Of a DNA stretch of 64,000 nucleotides, positions 17,139 to 28,909 are shown piece after piece. Location of the stretch: positions 1 to 64,000 of the forward strand of contig NZ_JAKRWM010000005.1 of the NCBI RefSeq assembly GCF_022352055.1, in the 5' to 3' direction. This stretch comes from Cohnella mopanensis. GTDB lineage: Bacteria; Bacillota; Bacilli; Paenibacillales; Paenibacillaceae. A model generated the notes under the pieces. That model saw only the letters and a list, made by a program, of their open reading frames with translations. It was not told the DNA's origin and did not search any database. The position numbers and the translations under genes are program-made. Positions within the stretch are counted from its first letter, which is position 1. The number at the start of each line of letters is the position of its first letter.

Positions 17139-18908
17139 TTATACCTCCTCTTCACGCGGCAGGGCAATCAACACCCGAGTGCCGGTATCAGCGGCGCTAT
17201 CTATCCGAATCCCATACTGCTCACCGAATGCGATTTTGATTCGTTCATCGATGTTGAGTAAGCCGATCCCTTTTCCCTTCGCTTTCATTTCACCGTTACG
17301 CAGCAGAGCAAGGGTGTCATGAGGCATGCCCGGACCATCATCCTCAACGAGGATGATGAGACCCTCTTTCGTAAGCTCGGCGCGAACGACGATACGGCTC
17401 GTCCCGATAGTCGGTTCCAAAGCATACTGAATCGCGTTCTCCAGGAGCGGCTGCAGCGTCAGCTTAGGCAATTTGCGGGACAGCAAGTAATCGGGAACCT
17501 CCAGCTTGAAGTCCAATCTCTCATCGAATCGATACTTCTGGATCGTCACGTAACTTCTGACGACTTCAAGCTCTTCCCCCAGTGTGAGTATTTCTTCCTT
17601 CATATTAATGGAGTTACGAAGCAGGAAACCTAGCGATTCCACCATGTTCGAAATTTGCGTTTGCTTGTTCACCTTGGCGATCCAGTTGATCGATTCCAGC
17701 GTGTTGTATAAGAAATGGGGGTTAATCTGCGCCTGCAAAGCCCTGAATTCCGTTTCCTTGATCAATAGCTGATTAGCGTAATTTTCCGTTATCAGCGTAT
17801 TGATCCGCTCGACCATGAGCCTGAACGTGCGATGCAGCAGCCCCATCTCGTCCATCGACATCGGCGAATCGTCCGCGGTTTGCAGATGCGCCCCGGCGAA
17901 ATTCCCTTTCTCGGCCATCTTCATTCGGGTAATCAAGCCATCGATCGGGCGCGTCAGACTTCTGGAGAACCGAACCCCTATTAACATTACGAGTGCGAAT
18001 ATTGCAACGAATACGATGACGACAAGCTCTTTAATAAAAATAACCCGCTCGAAAATTTGATTAAAAGGGGTAATATTCAAATAAGTCCATCCCGTATTGG
18101 AAGATCTCGTATATGAGATAAAATACGTATGGCTTTTCATTTTCTGAGTAAAATAGCCCTTCTGGGCACGGAACGAATCGTTAACCTCAGCTAGACTGAA
18201 CAGAGGTTCCTTCGGATAGATAACCTCCTCGCCGGAGAAGAGAATTAGATCCCCTTCCGCTGCCGAATATTGCTGAGCGATCTTCGCGATGTTGACCCGG
18301 ATGACCAGCGTCCCCAAATATTGCAGATCGAAGTTCGTGTTGCTGAACGAGCGAATTTCCCTCGCCGATATGAGAGCGGGATCCTTCTCGTCGGGATAGA
18401 TCCATAGATTGTCCCCTTCGGCCTCGCTAGTCAGTTTCTTGATTCGCTCGCTCTTCTGAGGATCAATATCGGTTACATTCCCCGCTCCGTTCTCCTTCCC
18501 CTGCGAATCGATTAACTGAATCGAGTAAATAGACGGCTCAGAACCCGCGTAAGTCAGAAGCCGATCGATAACCTTCTGTCGCAAAATATGCTTGTCATAC
18601 TCGGAATCCGCATCCTTAATGGACAGGAGCTGACTCTGCAGTTGAATGTCCGCGATGATGTCGTAAGACATCTGCTCAATGCGGCTGAGCTTGGTTTCGA
18701 TCGCGGCCGAGGACAGATTCAACACCTGCGACGATTTGTCGTATAACTGTTTATCATAGATAGAGAAAGCATATTGCTGAACGAGGAACGTAAATGAAAA
18801 CGTAACCAAAATAATGAGCGCGAATAGGATCGACAGCTTATTTTTGATCTTCATGTGCCGAAAGGATATAAACCACTTTTGCATGCTGGATGTCATCCTC
18901 TCCGTCAA
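17139..18908 (-). CDS. Sensor histidine kinase (YesM-like)
   Basis: 589 residues as an upper limit; the TTG at 18908 or ATGs at codons 5 and 9 could be the start because GGAGAGG overlaps this area. Two membrane helices (about 24-46 and 297-319) flank an outer Cache-like sensor domain. A HAMP linker follows, then the YesM-type kinase core: phosphoacceptor histidine in LQAQINPHFLYNTLESINW and ATP-binding boxes LLENAIQYAL, VEDDGPGMP and GKGIGLLNIDERI. Such kinases sense sugars or polysaccharide fragments outside the cell. It pairs with the next gene. Confidence 0.93.
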   Translation of the reverse strand: MTERMTSSMQKWFISFRHMKIKNKLSILFALIILVTFSFTFLVQQYAFSIYDKQLYDKSSQVLNLSSAAIETKLSRIEQMSYDIIADIQLQSQLLSIKDADSEYDKHILRQKVIDRLLTYAGSEPSIYSIQLIDSQGKENGAGNVTDIDPQKSERIKKLTSEAEGDNLWIYPDEKDPALISAREIRSFSNTNFDLQYLGTLVIRVNIAKIAQQYSAAEGDLILFSGEEVIYPKEPLFSLAEVNDSFRAQKGYFTQKMKSHTYFISYTRSSNTGWTYLNITPFNQIFERVIFIKELVVIVFVAIFALVMLIGVRFSRSLTRPIDGLITRMKMAEKGNFAGAHLQTADDSPMSMDEMGLLHRTFRLMVERINTLITENYANQLLIKETEFRALQAQINPHFLYNTLESINWIAKVNKQTQISNMVESLGFLLRNSINMKEEILTLGEELEVVRSYVTIQKYRFDERLDFKLEVPDYLLSRKLPKLTLQPLLENAIQYALEPTIGTSRIVVRAELTKEGLIILVEDDGPGMPHDTLALLRNGEMKAKGKGIGLLNIDERIKIAFGEQYGIRIDSAADTGTRVLIALPREEEV

Positions 18909-18985
18909 TCGAAATAAGTATTAGAAGTATGACATCCGCGACAATCTCTGTAAAGCGAGCCGATTCGTTTCCCACGCATTCCCAT

Positions 18986-20095
18986 TTATCTCAAATACAT
19001 CGTCAACGGCCAGATTCGTGCCTGCCTAATGCCAGAAACAACCAACTCCGCGATCCTTATCGCACCCTGCTCTTGAAAATGCGTATTATCTTCGATTCCG
19101 CCAGGGAACTGAGCAAACTCTCCCGGGGCGCCCCACATGAAGAGCGACTTAGCCTCTTCCTCGCCAATCTCTTCGAATAAATTCTTGCTCATCACCGCCA
19201 GATCCAGGAGAGGAACGCCCTGCTCCGCTGCCAATTCACGGACGGACTCCACATATGGACCGTGCGTATTCATGAGCTGTCCATTCTCTTCATAGAAACG
19301 TCTATGCACCGAAGTTACCAACACCGGATGGGCCCCCCTCGAACGGGCGCCATCGATATATTGCTGGAGGTAACGCTTATAGGTCGTAGAAGGATCGGTG
19401 AACCGCTCTTCGTCCGGCTTCTGGTCGTTATGTCCGAATTGAATGAACAAATAGTCATCGGCTTTCATTTCTTGCCAAATCGCTTCCAGCCTACCTTCGT
19501 CAATGAAGCTCTTCGAGCTCCTTCCGGACATGGCATGGTTAGCGACGAAGACATCATGCTTCAAGTATTTCGGAAGCATCTGTCCCCATCCAGCATAAGG
19601 AAACCCATCTTCGGGCTGATCCGTCACCGTCGAATCCCCAGCCAAAAACAAATTGATTGCATGAGGCGCCGCTAGGATCTCAAGCGCATTCACTCTCGGC
19701 GCAGGACCGGAAAACGTCAAATTCATCTGACCGTCCCTCACGTATACCGCGACCGTCTCCCTTACGAACTGTCCTGCGGATACGGAATGCAGATGAAGCA
19801 ACAGTCTGCCCGGACTTGCCTTCAACGTCGTGCAAGCCGGCACGATCCAATCTCCCATCAAGATCGACACCGTATAATTCCCATTCGGCAAGTCCACTCG
19901 GAAAGACGTATCCGCGGGGATACACAGATCGCGCTTCAGCGCATCGGGTGCTTTCCGGTCCCGAGTGGTGACCCGGGACACGTCCGTAAAGCCGTATCCT
20001 TGCGCCTGATCATACCCGCAATCCGCGGTAACTTTCGTATATCCAGCCGCAGCATCGCCGATGCCGAAGTCGAATTTCCATTCACTCGTTGCCAC
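18986..20095 (-). CDS. Rhamnogalacturonan acetylesterase-like SGNH hydrolase with N-terminal beta domain
   Basis: 369 residues from GTG at 20095, which has AGGGGG six bases upstream; the frame stays open further upstream but runs through the previous gene's terminator. The N-terminal domain (about 1-145: FDFGIGDAAAGYTKVTADCGY ... NGNYTVSILMGD) resembles the galactose-binding-like domain found on RG acetylesterases. The SGNH hydrolase follows: block I FLAGDSTVTDQ (nucleophile Ser), the HAMSGRSSKSFI segment, IQFGHNDQKP and catalytic DNTHF. No signal peptide, so probably cytoplasmic deacetylation of imported fragments. It lies 77 bases upstream of the two-component genes, in the same direction. 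Confidence 0.88.
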   Translation of the reverse strand: MATSEWKFDFGIGDAAAGYTKVTADCGYDQAQGYGFTDVSRVTTRDRKAPDALKRDLCIPADTSFRVDLPNGNYTVSILMGDWIVPACTTLKASPGRLLLHLHSVSAGQFVRETVAVYVRDGQMNLTFSGPAPRVNALEILAAPHAINLFLAGDSTVTDQPEDGFPYAGWGQMLPKYLKHDVFVANHAMSGRSSKSFIDEGRLEAIWQEMKADDYLFIQFGHNDQKPDEERFTDPSTTYKRYLQQYIDGARSRGAHPVLVTSVHRRFYEENGQLMNTHGPYVESVRELAAEQGVPLLDLAVMSKNLFEEIGEEEAKSLFMWGAPGEFAQFPGGIEDNTHFQEQGAIRIAELVVSGIRQARIWPLTMYLR

Positions 20096-20133
20096 AGTGC
20101 GCCCCCTAGCGGAAGGTTTTCCTTCCAGTATAG

Positions 20134-20176
20134 AAGAAAGACCGGATAATCGATGATCGATAATCCGGTCTCTTTG
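20134..20176 (-). terminator. Terminator after the GH43 gene cluster
   Basis: Minus strand GACCGGATTATCGAT pairs with ATCGATTATCCGGTC (one mismatch) and is followed by TTTCTTC. It ends the arabinan operon that starts at 28507. Confidence 0.8.
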
Positions 20177-20184
20177 TTTAAAAA

Positions 20185-21207
20185 TCAGTGTTCCTGCCCG
20201 GGCTTCCCGAAATTCGGAGTTCCATCCTCGTTCCACCCGAATTCCTGAGCTCGCGCATGCCGATTCGGGTCGAACAGCGGCTCGCCCTCGATGTCCTTGT
20301 ATGGACGGGCGTGATATACGATAATATCCCGTTTGCCATCCGGCGTCGTCGTGAAGCTGTTATGTCCCGGCCCGTATTGATTCGCTTCCGGATTCGTGTA
20401 GAATACGGGGGTCTCCGACTTCGTCCAACTCTCCGGATCGAGAAGATCGCTTGAATCCGAAGCCGTGAGTAAACCCATTGCATAATTAGCGTCCGTCGCG
20501 CTGCCGGAGTAGGCGATGAAGATGTTGCCGTTTCGTTTAAGCACCGCCGCCCCTTCATTCACCATATAGCCGATCCTTTCCCACGCTTGATCCGGCTTGG
20601 AGATCATGGTCTGCTTGCCTATAAGCGTCCATGGATTATCCAATATTCCGATATACATATTCGTGTTCCCTTCAATTCTCGGATCTTTCTGCGCCCAGAC
20701 GAGATATTGCGTCCCTTCATGCTCGAAGGTCGTCGCGTCCAGAGAGAAGGACTCCCAGTTCGTCTTGAGTTGCCCCTTCTCCGTCCATGATCCTTCGAGC
20801 GGATTGGCCGATTCATTCTCCAGCACGTAGATTCGGTGATCGAATGGCGCATCTTCTCTTGCGGCGGCGTAGTAGATATACCATTTTCCGTTTATATAAT
20901 GAATCTCAGGCGCCCAAATATGCTTGCTCATCGCGCCGCTATCCTCTTTCTTCCATACACCTACCGGTTTAGCGCCGGCAAGCCCGTTCAAAGTTTTAGC
21001 CCGTCGCACTTCGATGCGATCATACTCAGGCACCGATCCCGTGAAATAATAATAACCGTCCGAATGTAGGTACACCCACGGATCTGCCCGTTGCTCCACT
21101 AAGGGGTCGCGAAGCTCCTCCTTTTGGTTCCCGCAACCCGCAACTATCGTCAGCAGCATAGCCAACGCTACGACTAATGAGGATTTGTTCCATCCCTGCA
21201 TGCGCAT
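20185..21207 (-). CDS. GH43 arabinosidase lipoprotein
   Basis: 340 residues. Signal peptide with lipobox TIVAGC (Cys25), then a five-bladed beta-propeller of GH43. Catalytic base Asp in RADPWVY, the pKa-modulating Asp in FSLDATTFEH and acid Glu in VNEGAAVLKRNG. The sequence is of the alpha-L-arabinofuranosidase / exo-arabinanase type, with the QYGPGHNSFT motif near the end. Anchored outside the cell, it should trim arabinan or arabino-oligosaccharides. The next gene is a close paralogue without a signal peptide, so a tandem duplication put one copy on each side of the membrane. Confidence 0.9.
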   Translation of the reverse strand: MRMQGWNKSSLVVALAMLLTIVAGCGNQKEELRDPLVEQRADPWVYLHSDGYYYFTGSVPEYDRIEVRRAKTLNGLAGAKPVGVWKKEDSGAMSKHIWAPEIHYINGKWYIYYAAAREDAPFDHRIYVLENESANPLEGSWTEKGQLKTNWESFSLDATTFEHEGTQYLVWAQKDPRIEGNTNMYIGILDNPWTLIGKQTMISKPDQAWERIGYMVNEGAAVLKRNGNIFIAYSGSATDANYAMGLLTASDSSDLLDPESWTKSETPVFYTNPEANQYGPGHNSFTTTPDGKRDIIVYHARPYKDIEGEPLFDPNRHARAQEFGWNEDGTPNFGKPGQEH

Positions 21208-21237
21208 TAAACCCCACCTGCGACTCTCGTCGGATAA

Positions 21238-22263
21238 TTAGTTTCTCTTAACGTCAGCCACAGGTATGCCGAAGTCAGGCATTCCATCCGAGTTCCATCT
21301 CACGATCTGCGCGCGTGCGTGCCGATTCGGATCGTATAATGGATCTCCGACGATCTCCTTATAGTTGCGGGCATGATACACGAGAATATCCGTAAGCCCA
21401 TCCTCCGAGACGGTAAAACAATTATGGCCGGGGCCGTATTGTCCCGTCGTCTCGTTCGTTTCGAATACCGGCTTAGCGGATTTGCTCCAGCTACTCGGAT
21501 CCAGTAGATCGCTGTTTTCATCCGCCCACAGCAATCCCATGCAATAATGATGATCCGTAGCGCTAGCGGAATAACTGATGAATACTTTTCCATTACGATG
21601 AATGACCGCCGCTCCCTCGTTAACCAAGAAACCGATGATCTCCCAATCGTACTCCGGCTTGGTAATCATCACCTGCTCCCCTTCAAGGGTCCATGGATTG
21701 CTCATCTTAGCGATATACAGATTGGAATTCCCCTTAATATCCGGGTCTTTCTGCGCCCAGACGAGGTAACGGATCCCCTTATGCTCGAACGACGTCGCGT
21801 CTAACGCGAACGATTCCCACTTCGTGATGATTTTCCCTTTTTCCGTCCAAGTTCCTTGCGTCGGATCCGCAGATTCATTTTCCAACACGTACATCCGGTG
21901 ATCGAACAGCCCTTCATTCGTCTCCGTCGTATGAGCCGCCGCGAAGTAGATATACCATTTACCGTCGATATAATGAATTTCCGGAGCCCATATGTTCGCG
22001 CTCATAGGACCGCTGTCATACTTGCGCCAGCAGACGACCGGAGCAACCGACTCGATGCCTTGAATCGTCGCCGATTTACGCAATTCGATCCGATCGTATT
22101 CCGGTACCGAAGCCGTAAAATAATAATAGCCATCCGTATGTTTGTATACCCAAGGATCGGCACGTTGTTCGACGATCGGATTGCGGAATTCCGTCAACAC
22201 GGCAACTCCCCCATCGTTCCCGGAGGACTTCTCACCGTTTACTTTGTTTTCTATATTCTCCAT
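21238..22263 (-). CDS. GH43 arabinosidase, cytoplasmic paralogue
   Basis: 341 residues, colinear with the 20185-21207 product throughout the catalytic domain (NPIVEQRADPWVYKHTDGYYYF against DPLVEQRADPWVYLHSDGYYYF). In place of the lipoprotein signal it has a hydrophilic leader MENIENKVNGEKSSGNDGG. The catalytic Asp, Asp and Glu are kept (RADPW, FALDATSFEH, VNEGAAVIHRNG). It should act on arabino-oligosaccharides after uptake by the importer encoded upstream in the same operon. Gap to the next gene is 30 bases. Exact linkage specificity is not readable. Confidence 0.9.
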   Translation of the reverse strand: MENIENKVNGEKSSGNDGGVAVLTEFRNPIVEQRADPWVYKHTDGYYYFTASVPEYDRIELRKSATIQGIESVAPVVCWRKYDSGPMSANIWAPEIHYIDGKWYIYFAAAHTTETNEGLFDHRMYVLENESADPTQGTWTEKGKIITKWESFALDATSFEHKGIRYLVWAQKDPDIKGNSNLYIAKMSNPWTLEGEQVMITKPEYDWEIIGFLVNEGAAVIHRNGKVFISYSASATDHHYCMGLLWADENSDLLDPSSWSKSAKPVFETNETTGQYGPGHNCFTVSEDGLTDILVYHARNYKEIVGDPLYDPNRHARAQIVRWNSDGMPDFGIPVADVKRN

Positions 22264-22311
22264 GCTTCAGCACCACTCTATCTTTAGTATGAATTTCTCT
22301 TCCACGCTGAC

Positions 22312-25270
<2,959 letters not shown>

Positions 25271-25285
25271 CTATGTCCGTTTCTG

Positions 25286-26131
25286 TTATCCCTTAACTCC
25301 GCCAACCGTCAGACCGGAAATAAAGTATCTTTGGAAAAATACGAACAGCAGCAAAATCGGCAAGATTGCCATCACAGAGCCGGCTATCAGCATTTGATAA
25401 TTATTTCCGTAAGGAGTCAGTAGGGTACTGAGACCGATCGGGATGGTCAGCATATCGTTCGTCCTGAGAATAAGCAGCGGCCACAAGAAGTTGTTCCAGT
25501 TACTAAGCGCGATAAGAATGACCATGGCTCCGAACGCCGGAACCATTAAAGGAATAAAAATGCGGAAAAACATGCCGTATTCCGTACAACCGTCGATTCG
25601 TCCCGCGTCCATGAAATCTTTTGGCAGCCCGCTGGCATATTGCCGGAAGAAGAAAGTCGGAAGCGGCGCTACGGCAAAGGGAATGATGACCCCCCAAACC
25701 GTATTGATCATCTTGAAGCTGATCATCAACTTGTAAAGCGGGAGCATAATGATTTCCATCGGTACCATCATAACGAGCAGGATGGCCACGAAGATAACGT
25801 TCTTGAGCTTGAAGTCATACATCGCAAGTCCGTATCCGACGAAGGCAGACAAAAATAAAGATAAAACCGTCGCAAGAACGGTAATGACGATACTGTTCTT
25901 GAACCACATGAAGTACTTATCCGCGGATTCGTTGAACAGGGATTTATAGTTCTCGAAGGTGAAGATTTCCCAATCGATCTTATAACCCAAGCCCGAGCTA
26001 ATCGCCAGCTTAGCCGGTTTGAAGGAAGCTACGATGATCGCGTAGAAAGGCGTAAGCATTAGCACCGTAACGGCTATAAACAACAGGAGCATCAACATCG
26101 AAGAAGGGGTGATTTTTACTTTTTCTTTCAC
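25286..26131 (-). CDS. araQ: Arabino-oligosaccharide ABC permease (AraQ-like)
   Basis: 281 residues, six membrane helices, with the first at about 12-34. The EAA-type loop reads MDAGRIDGCTEYGMFFRIFIPL, a slightly divergent EAA box (DAG for EAA) that is common in the AraQ group. Lies between araP (three bases away) and the GH51 gene (30 bases away). The arabino-oligosaccharide assignment follows the AraNPQ arrangement known in Bacillus; sequence alone shows only the CUT1 permease family. Confidence 0.88.
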   Translation of the reverse strand: MKEKVKITPSSMLMLLLFIAVTVLMLTPFYAIIVASFKPAKLAISSGLGYKIDWEIFTFENYKSLFNESADKYFMWFKNSIVITVLATVLSLFLSAFVGYGLAMYDFKLKNVIFVAILLVMMVPMEIIMLPLYKLMISFKMINTVWGVIIPFAVAPLPTFFFRQYASGLPKDFMDAGRIDGCTEYGMFFRIFIPLMVPAFGAMVILIALSNWNNFLWPLLILRTNDMLTIPIGLSTLLTPYGNNYQMLIAGSVMAILPILLLFVFFQRYFISGLTVGGVKG

Positions 26132-26134
26132 CGG

Positions 26135-27070
26135 TCAGTCCTCCTTCTTGAAGAGCCCGAATACTTTAAGCTGAATCAAGTTCAGCACGAGGGTGAATCC
26201 CAGCAGGGACAAACCGATCGCCGATCCTAAGCCCATATTGTTCTGTTCGAAACCTTGTTGATAAATATAGCCGACCATCGTGAGTCCCATATCCTTAGGC
26301 GAGCGATTCCCACTCCACAGCATGAAGCTCTCGATAAACATCGACAAACCGCCGAATATGCTGATGGTCAGCACGTAAATGGTTACCGGTTTAAGTAACG
26401 GCACCGTAATTTTCATAAACCTTTGCCAAGTCGTGGCGCCGTCGATCGAAGCCGACTCGTAAATATCGTGCGGAATGCTTTGCAGCCCCGAGAGAAAATA
26501 AATAATGTTCACTCCGAGCCAACGCCAAGTTGCCATCAATACGAGAGCGATCATTCCTAGGCGCGCATCCGCCAGCCACTTCTGGGGTTCAAAACCGAAT
26601 AAGCCGATAATTTGGTTCACGATCGCGCCTTCGGATTGACCGAGCATTAAACGGAATATCGTACCTGCGACTACGATCGATACGAGCGCAGGGATAAAGA
26701 ACGTCGAACGGAAAAAGTTTTTGAACGGCAACTTATTCGAATTAAGCATAACCGCGAACAATAAAGGAAGCGGAATAAGTACGACTAGCGTCAGTGCCGT
26801 GTATATCAAACTGTTGTAAATCGCACGGTAGTAGTGCTTGTTGAAAAGATTTTCATAGTTTTTGAATCCGATATATTTCGTGGCGCCCGGCAGAACCTCT
26901 TGAAAGCTCATCTGGATCGTAGAAATGACCGGGTAAGTGAAGAAAATCAGAAACGTAAGGACAAACGGCAGCGTGAATACGTATGGTGCATAACGTTGGT
27001 TGTACAGGAAGCCGGTTTTTCTCGGTGCTGGCGCTTTCGCGGTCGCGGTGCTGGACGGTTTGCTCACCAC
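26135..27070 (-). CDS. araP: Arabino-oligosaccharide ABC permease (AraP-like)
   Basis: 311 residues with six membrane helices after a basic N-terminal tail (about 30 residues, APAPRKTGFLYNQRYAPYVF). The EAA loop is YESASIDGATTWQRFMKITVPLL. Partner of the araQ product. A hairpin lies between this gene and araN, which may lower expression of the permeases relative to the binding protein. Confidence 0.88.
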   Translation of the reverse strand: MVSKPSSTATAKAPAPRKTGFLYNQRYAPYVFTLPFVLTFLIFFTYPVISTIQMSFQEVLPGATKYIGFKNYENLFNKHYYRAIYNSLIYTALTLVVLIPLPLLFAVMLNSNKLPFKNFFRSTFFIPALVSIVVAGTIFRLMLGQSEGAIVNQIIGLFGFEPQKWLADARLGMIALVLMATWRWLGVNIIYFLSGLQSIPHDIYESASIDGATTWQRFMKITVPLLKPVTIYVLTISIFGGLSMFIESFMLWSGNRSPKDMGLTMVGYIYQQGFEQNNMGLGSAIGLSLLGFTLVLNLIQLKVFGLFKKED

Positions 27071-27095
27071 GTTAATCCCCCTTCTTGGAAAGAAC

Positions 27096-27132
27096 CACTA
27101 GCCAGGCTGGACCGATGCCAACGCGGCTAGTG
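27096..27132 (-). promoter_or_regulatory. Intercistronic hairpin between araN and araP
   Basis: CACTAGCC (27096-27103) pairs with GGCTAGTG (27125-27132), with an inner TGG/CCA pair. No T-run follows on the minus strand, so it probably protects the araN transcript end or only weakens read-through. Confidence 0.55.
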
Positions 27133-27163
27133 ATTGTTTGTTGCGATTTCAATTAGGATTCCC

Positions 27164-28507
27164 TTATTGCGCTCTTACTTCTTCCGCTACTTCTTTAAGC
27201 ACTTTCGCCGGATCTTCCATGTCATTCAGGGTACGGAACATGACCGAACGCTTCACCGCGTCGATAATCGCAGGCGTTTTCTCGCCGATGTTAACTGGCT
27301 TGATCTCGTTTTTCACTCCGGACAGCATCGTAAAGATATCGGTACCGAAGTAGTCCGTGAATTTGTTCGCTTCTTTAAGCTCAGGAGCTTCCCAAACTTC
27401 GGATCGAATCGGATCGAAGCCAAGCTGTTTCCAGATCTCGATGTTTCCTTCTTTAGATAATTTCGCGTAAGCAAGGAATTGTTTCGTAATCTCTTGTACT
27501 TTGGATTGTTGAGTAACAACCGTACCCGTACCGCCCATACCTGCGGAACGCGCTCCGCCTTCCGTCCAAGCCGGCATCGGTTTAATGACCATTTTGCCTT
27601 TCAAATCAGGCATATTGTCTACAAAACGGCCCATGTACCACATCGGCATCCAGATGGAAGCCGCGCCGCCTTTGTTCATGAATGCCCAATATTCTTCGGA
27701 GTGGTGGAAACCGCCCGGAGTGCCGATAGCGATTTTCTCTTTTATGAGGTCTTGCATGTATTGCACGGTTTTGATGTTTACGTCGCTATCGAGCGTTACG
27801 CTGCCGTCCGCGCCCAAGAAATCGCCATCTTGCTGAGCGATCAGAGGCCATAAGGACCATTGCTCAGTCGTTTCCAAAGTCGTCATCGGAACGCCCGTTT
27901 TCTCAAGCACGGTTTTACCGGCCGCTTTGTAGTCGTCCCAAGTTTTGATATCATCCGGATTTACGCCGGCTTTATCGAGAATTTCTTTGTTGTAGTAAAT
28001 AACTGATGCGCCTACGTGGTAGTCGATTCCGTAGTATTGTCCGTCTTTCGCATAGATGTCGAAACGGGATTTAACCAGGTTGTTCAACTCCGGCTCAACG
28101 ATATCGTTCAGCGGCGCAAGCTGCGGAGTACCTTTTAAGTAGTTCGCGAATTTACTGATTTCAATGTCGGCCATATCCGGCGCGCCTACGCCCGTCTGAA
28201 GAGCAACGAGCAATTTGTTGTGCATGTCGTCATATGGGAAAGTGCTGCCTTCGAATTCGATTTGTTTGTCCGGGTTCTTCTCGTTCCATTTTTTCGCCAT
28301 ATCTTCATAATATTTTTGATGCAATTCTTGGAACGTCCAAAATACGATTTTAGTCGGTTTTCCATCGCTTTTCGGTGCTTCGCTAGCCGCCCCGCTCGCT
28401 GCTGGCTTGCTTGCCGCCGGTTCTTTGTTGTTTCCACCGCTACACGCCGTAAGCGCTAACATTACTGACAGCATTAGAGCTACAACCGTAAACCAAGACT
28501 TACGCAT
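27164..28507 (-). CDS. araN: Arabino-oligosaccharide-binding lipoprotein (AraN-like)
   Basis: 447 residues. Lipobox LALTAC gives Cys22, followed by a linker rich in Ala/Ser/Pro. Family 1 solute-binding fold (KIVFWTFQELHQKYYEDMAKKW, DIEISKFANYLKG, SIWMPMWYMGRF). First gene of the arabinan operon. Its promoter carries an upstream cre-like site, a TGTTGTCAACA palindrome over the -35 box and a leader motif shared with the ArsR-like gene at 31086. The name follows the AraNPQ arrangement; the ligand is inferred. Confidence 0.88.
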   Translation of the reverse strand: MRKSWFTVVALMLSVMLALTACSGGNNKEPAASKPAASGAASEAPKSDGKPTKIVFWTFQELHQKYYEDMAKKWNEKNPDKQIEFEGSTFPYDDMHNKLLVALQTGVGAPDMADIEISKFANYLKGTPQLAPLNDIVEPELNNLVKSRFDIYAKDGQYYGIDYHVGASVIYYNKEILDKAGVNPDDIKTWDDYKAAGKTVLEKTGVPMTTLETTEQWSLWPLIAQQDGDFLGADGSVTLDSDVNIKTVQYMQDLIKEKIAIGTPGGFHHSEEYWAFMNKGGAASIWMPMWYMGRFVDNMPDLKGKMVIKPMPAWTEGGARSAGMGGTGTVVTQQSKVQEITKQFLAYAKLSKEGNIEIWKQLGFDPIRSEVWEAPELKEANKFTDYFGTDIFTMLSGVKNEIKPVNIGEKTPAIIDAVKRSVMFRTLNDMEDPAKVLKEVAEEVRAQ

Positions 28508-28530
28508 TTTGTTTCCCCCGTTATGATGTG

Positions 28531-28561
28531 ATTTATAAATCGTTTTAGGTTTTTATAAAAC
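28531..28561. promoter_or_regulatory. Leader motif shared with the ArsR-like gene
   Basis: ATTTATAA (28531) and GTTTTAGGTTT (28542-28552), then TATAAAA. The same blocks occur at 30993-31020 before the ArsR-like regulator, so it may be that regulator's operator. Confidence 0.45.
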
Positions 28562-28574
28562 AATTTATGAGTTA

Positions 28575-28604
28575 ATGATAATTCGTCTTCCCTTTTGTTG
28601 TCAA
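28575..28604 (-). promoter_or_regulatory. araN operon promoter
   Basis: Minus strand TTGACA (28604-28599), 18-base spacer, TATCAT (28580-28575). The -35 box lies inside the palindrome TGTTGTCAACA (28596-28606). Confidence 0.65.
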
Positions 28605-28611
28605 CAGCAAA

Positions 28612-28627
28612 TTTGTATGCGTTTACC
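28612..28627. promoter_or_regulatory. cre-like site upstream of the araN promoter
   Basis: TTTGTATGCGTTTACC matches the CcpA site pattern. It sits just upstream of the -35 box. The 28508-28909 interval holds no gene; it is filled by these two divergent promoters. Confidence 0.55.
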
Positions 28628-28780
28628 GCTATTTTATTTAGAATAGTATGAACCATAGTTCAAGCGGTCGTTCAATCAACTGGAGACTGCTAGGAAATCC
28701 CCAACCAACGGCTATAATACAAGGTTTTTTACAACCTATAAGCATCAAATTCTAATCTGCTATTCACTGAACCACTTTTT

Positions 28781-28796
28781 ATGTAAGCGATTTCTT
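28781..28796. promoter_or_regulatory. cre-like site upstream of the chemoreceptor promoter
   Basis: ATGTAAGCGATTTCTT resembles a CcpA site. It stands upstream of the -35 box, mirroring the araN side. Confidence 0.45.
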
Positions 28797-28801
28797 TTTG
28801 G

Positions 28802-28832
28802 TGTTGACAACAAATGTGCGGTTATGTTTTAT
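28802..28832 (+). promoter_or_regulatory. Chemoreceptor promoter with TGTTGACAACA palindrome
   Basis: TTGACA (28804-28809), 17 bases and TTTTAT (28827-28832). The -35 box lies in TGTTGACAACA, the same palindrome as in the divergent araN promoter, which suggests common control. Confidence 0.5.
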
Positions 28833-28909
28833 AATTACATATAATAATCATATAGTTTAGACAATACTAAAAACCATAAGCTTTTAACCTCAGGCAAAGG
28901 ACGTTCCCT

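Noticed and set aside
20096..20236. N-terminal extension of the rhamnogalacturonan acetylesterase
   Set aside because: It runs through the previous gene's terminator and end; the GTG at 20095 has a good ribosome site.
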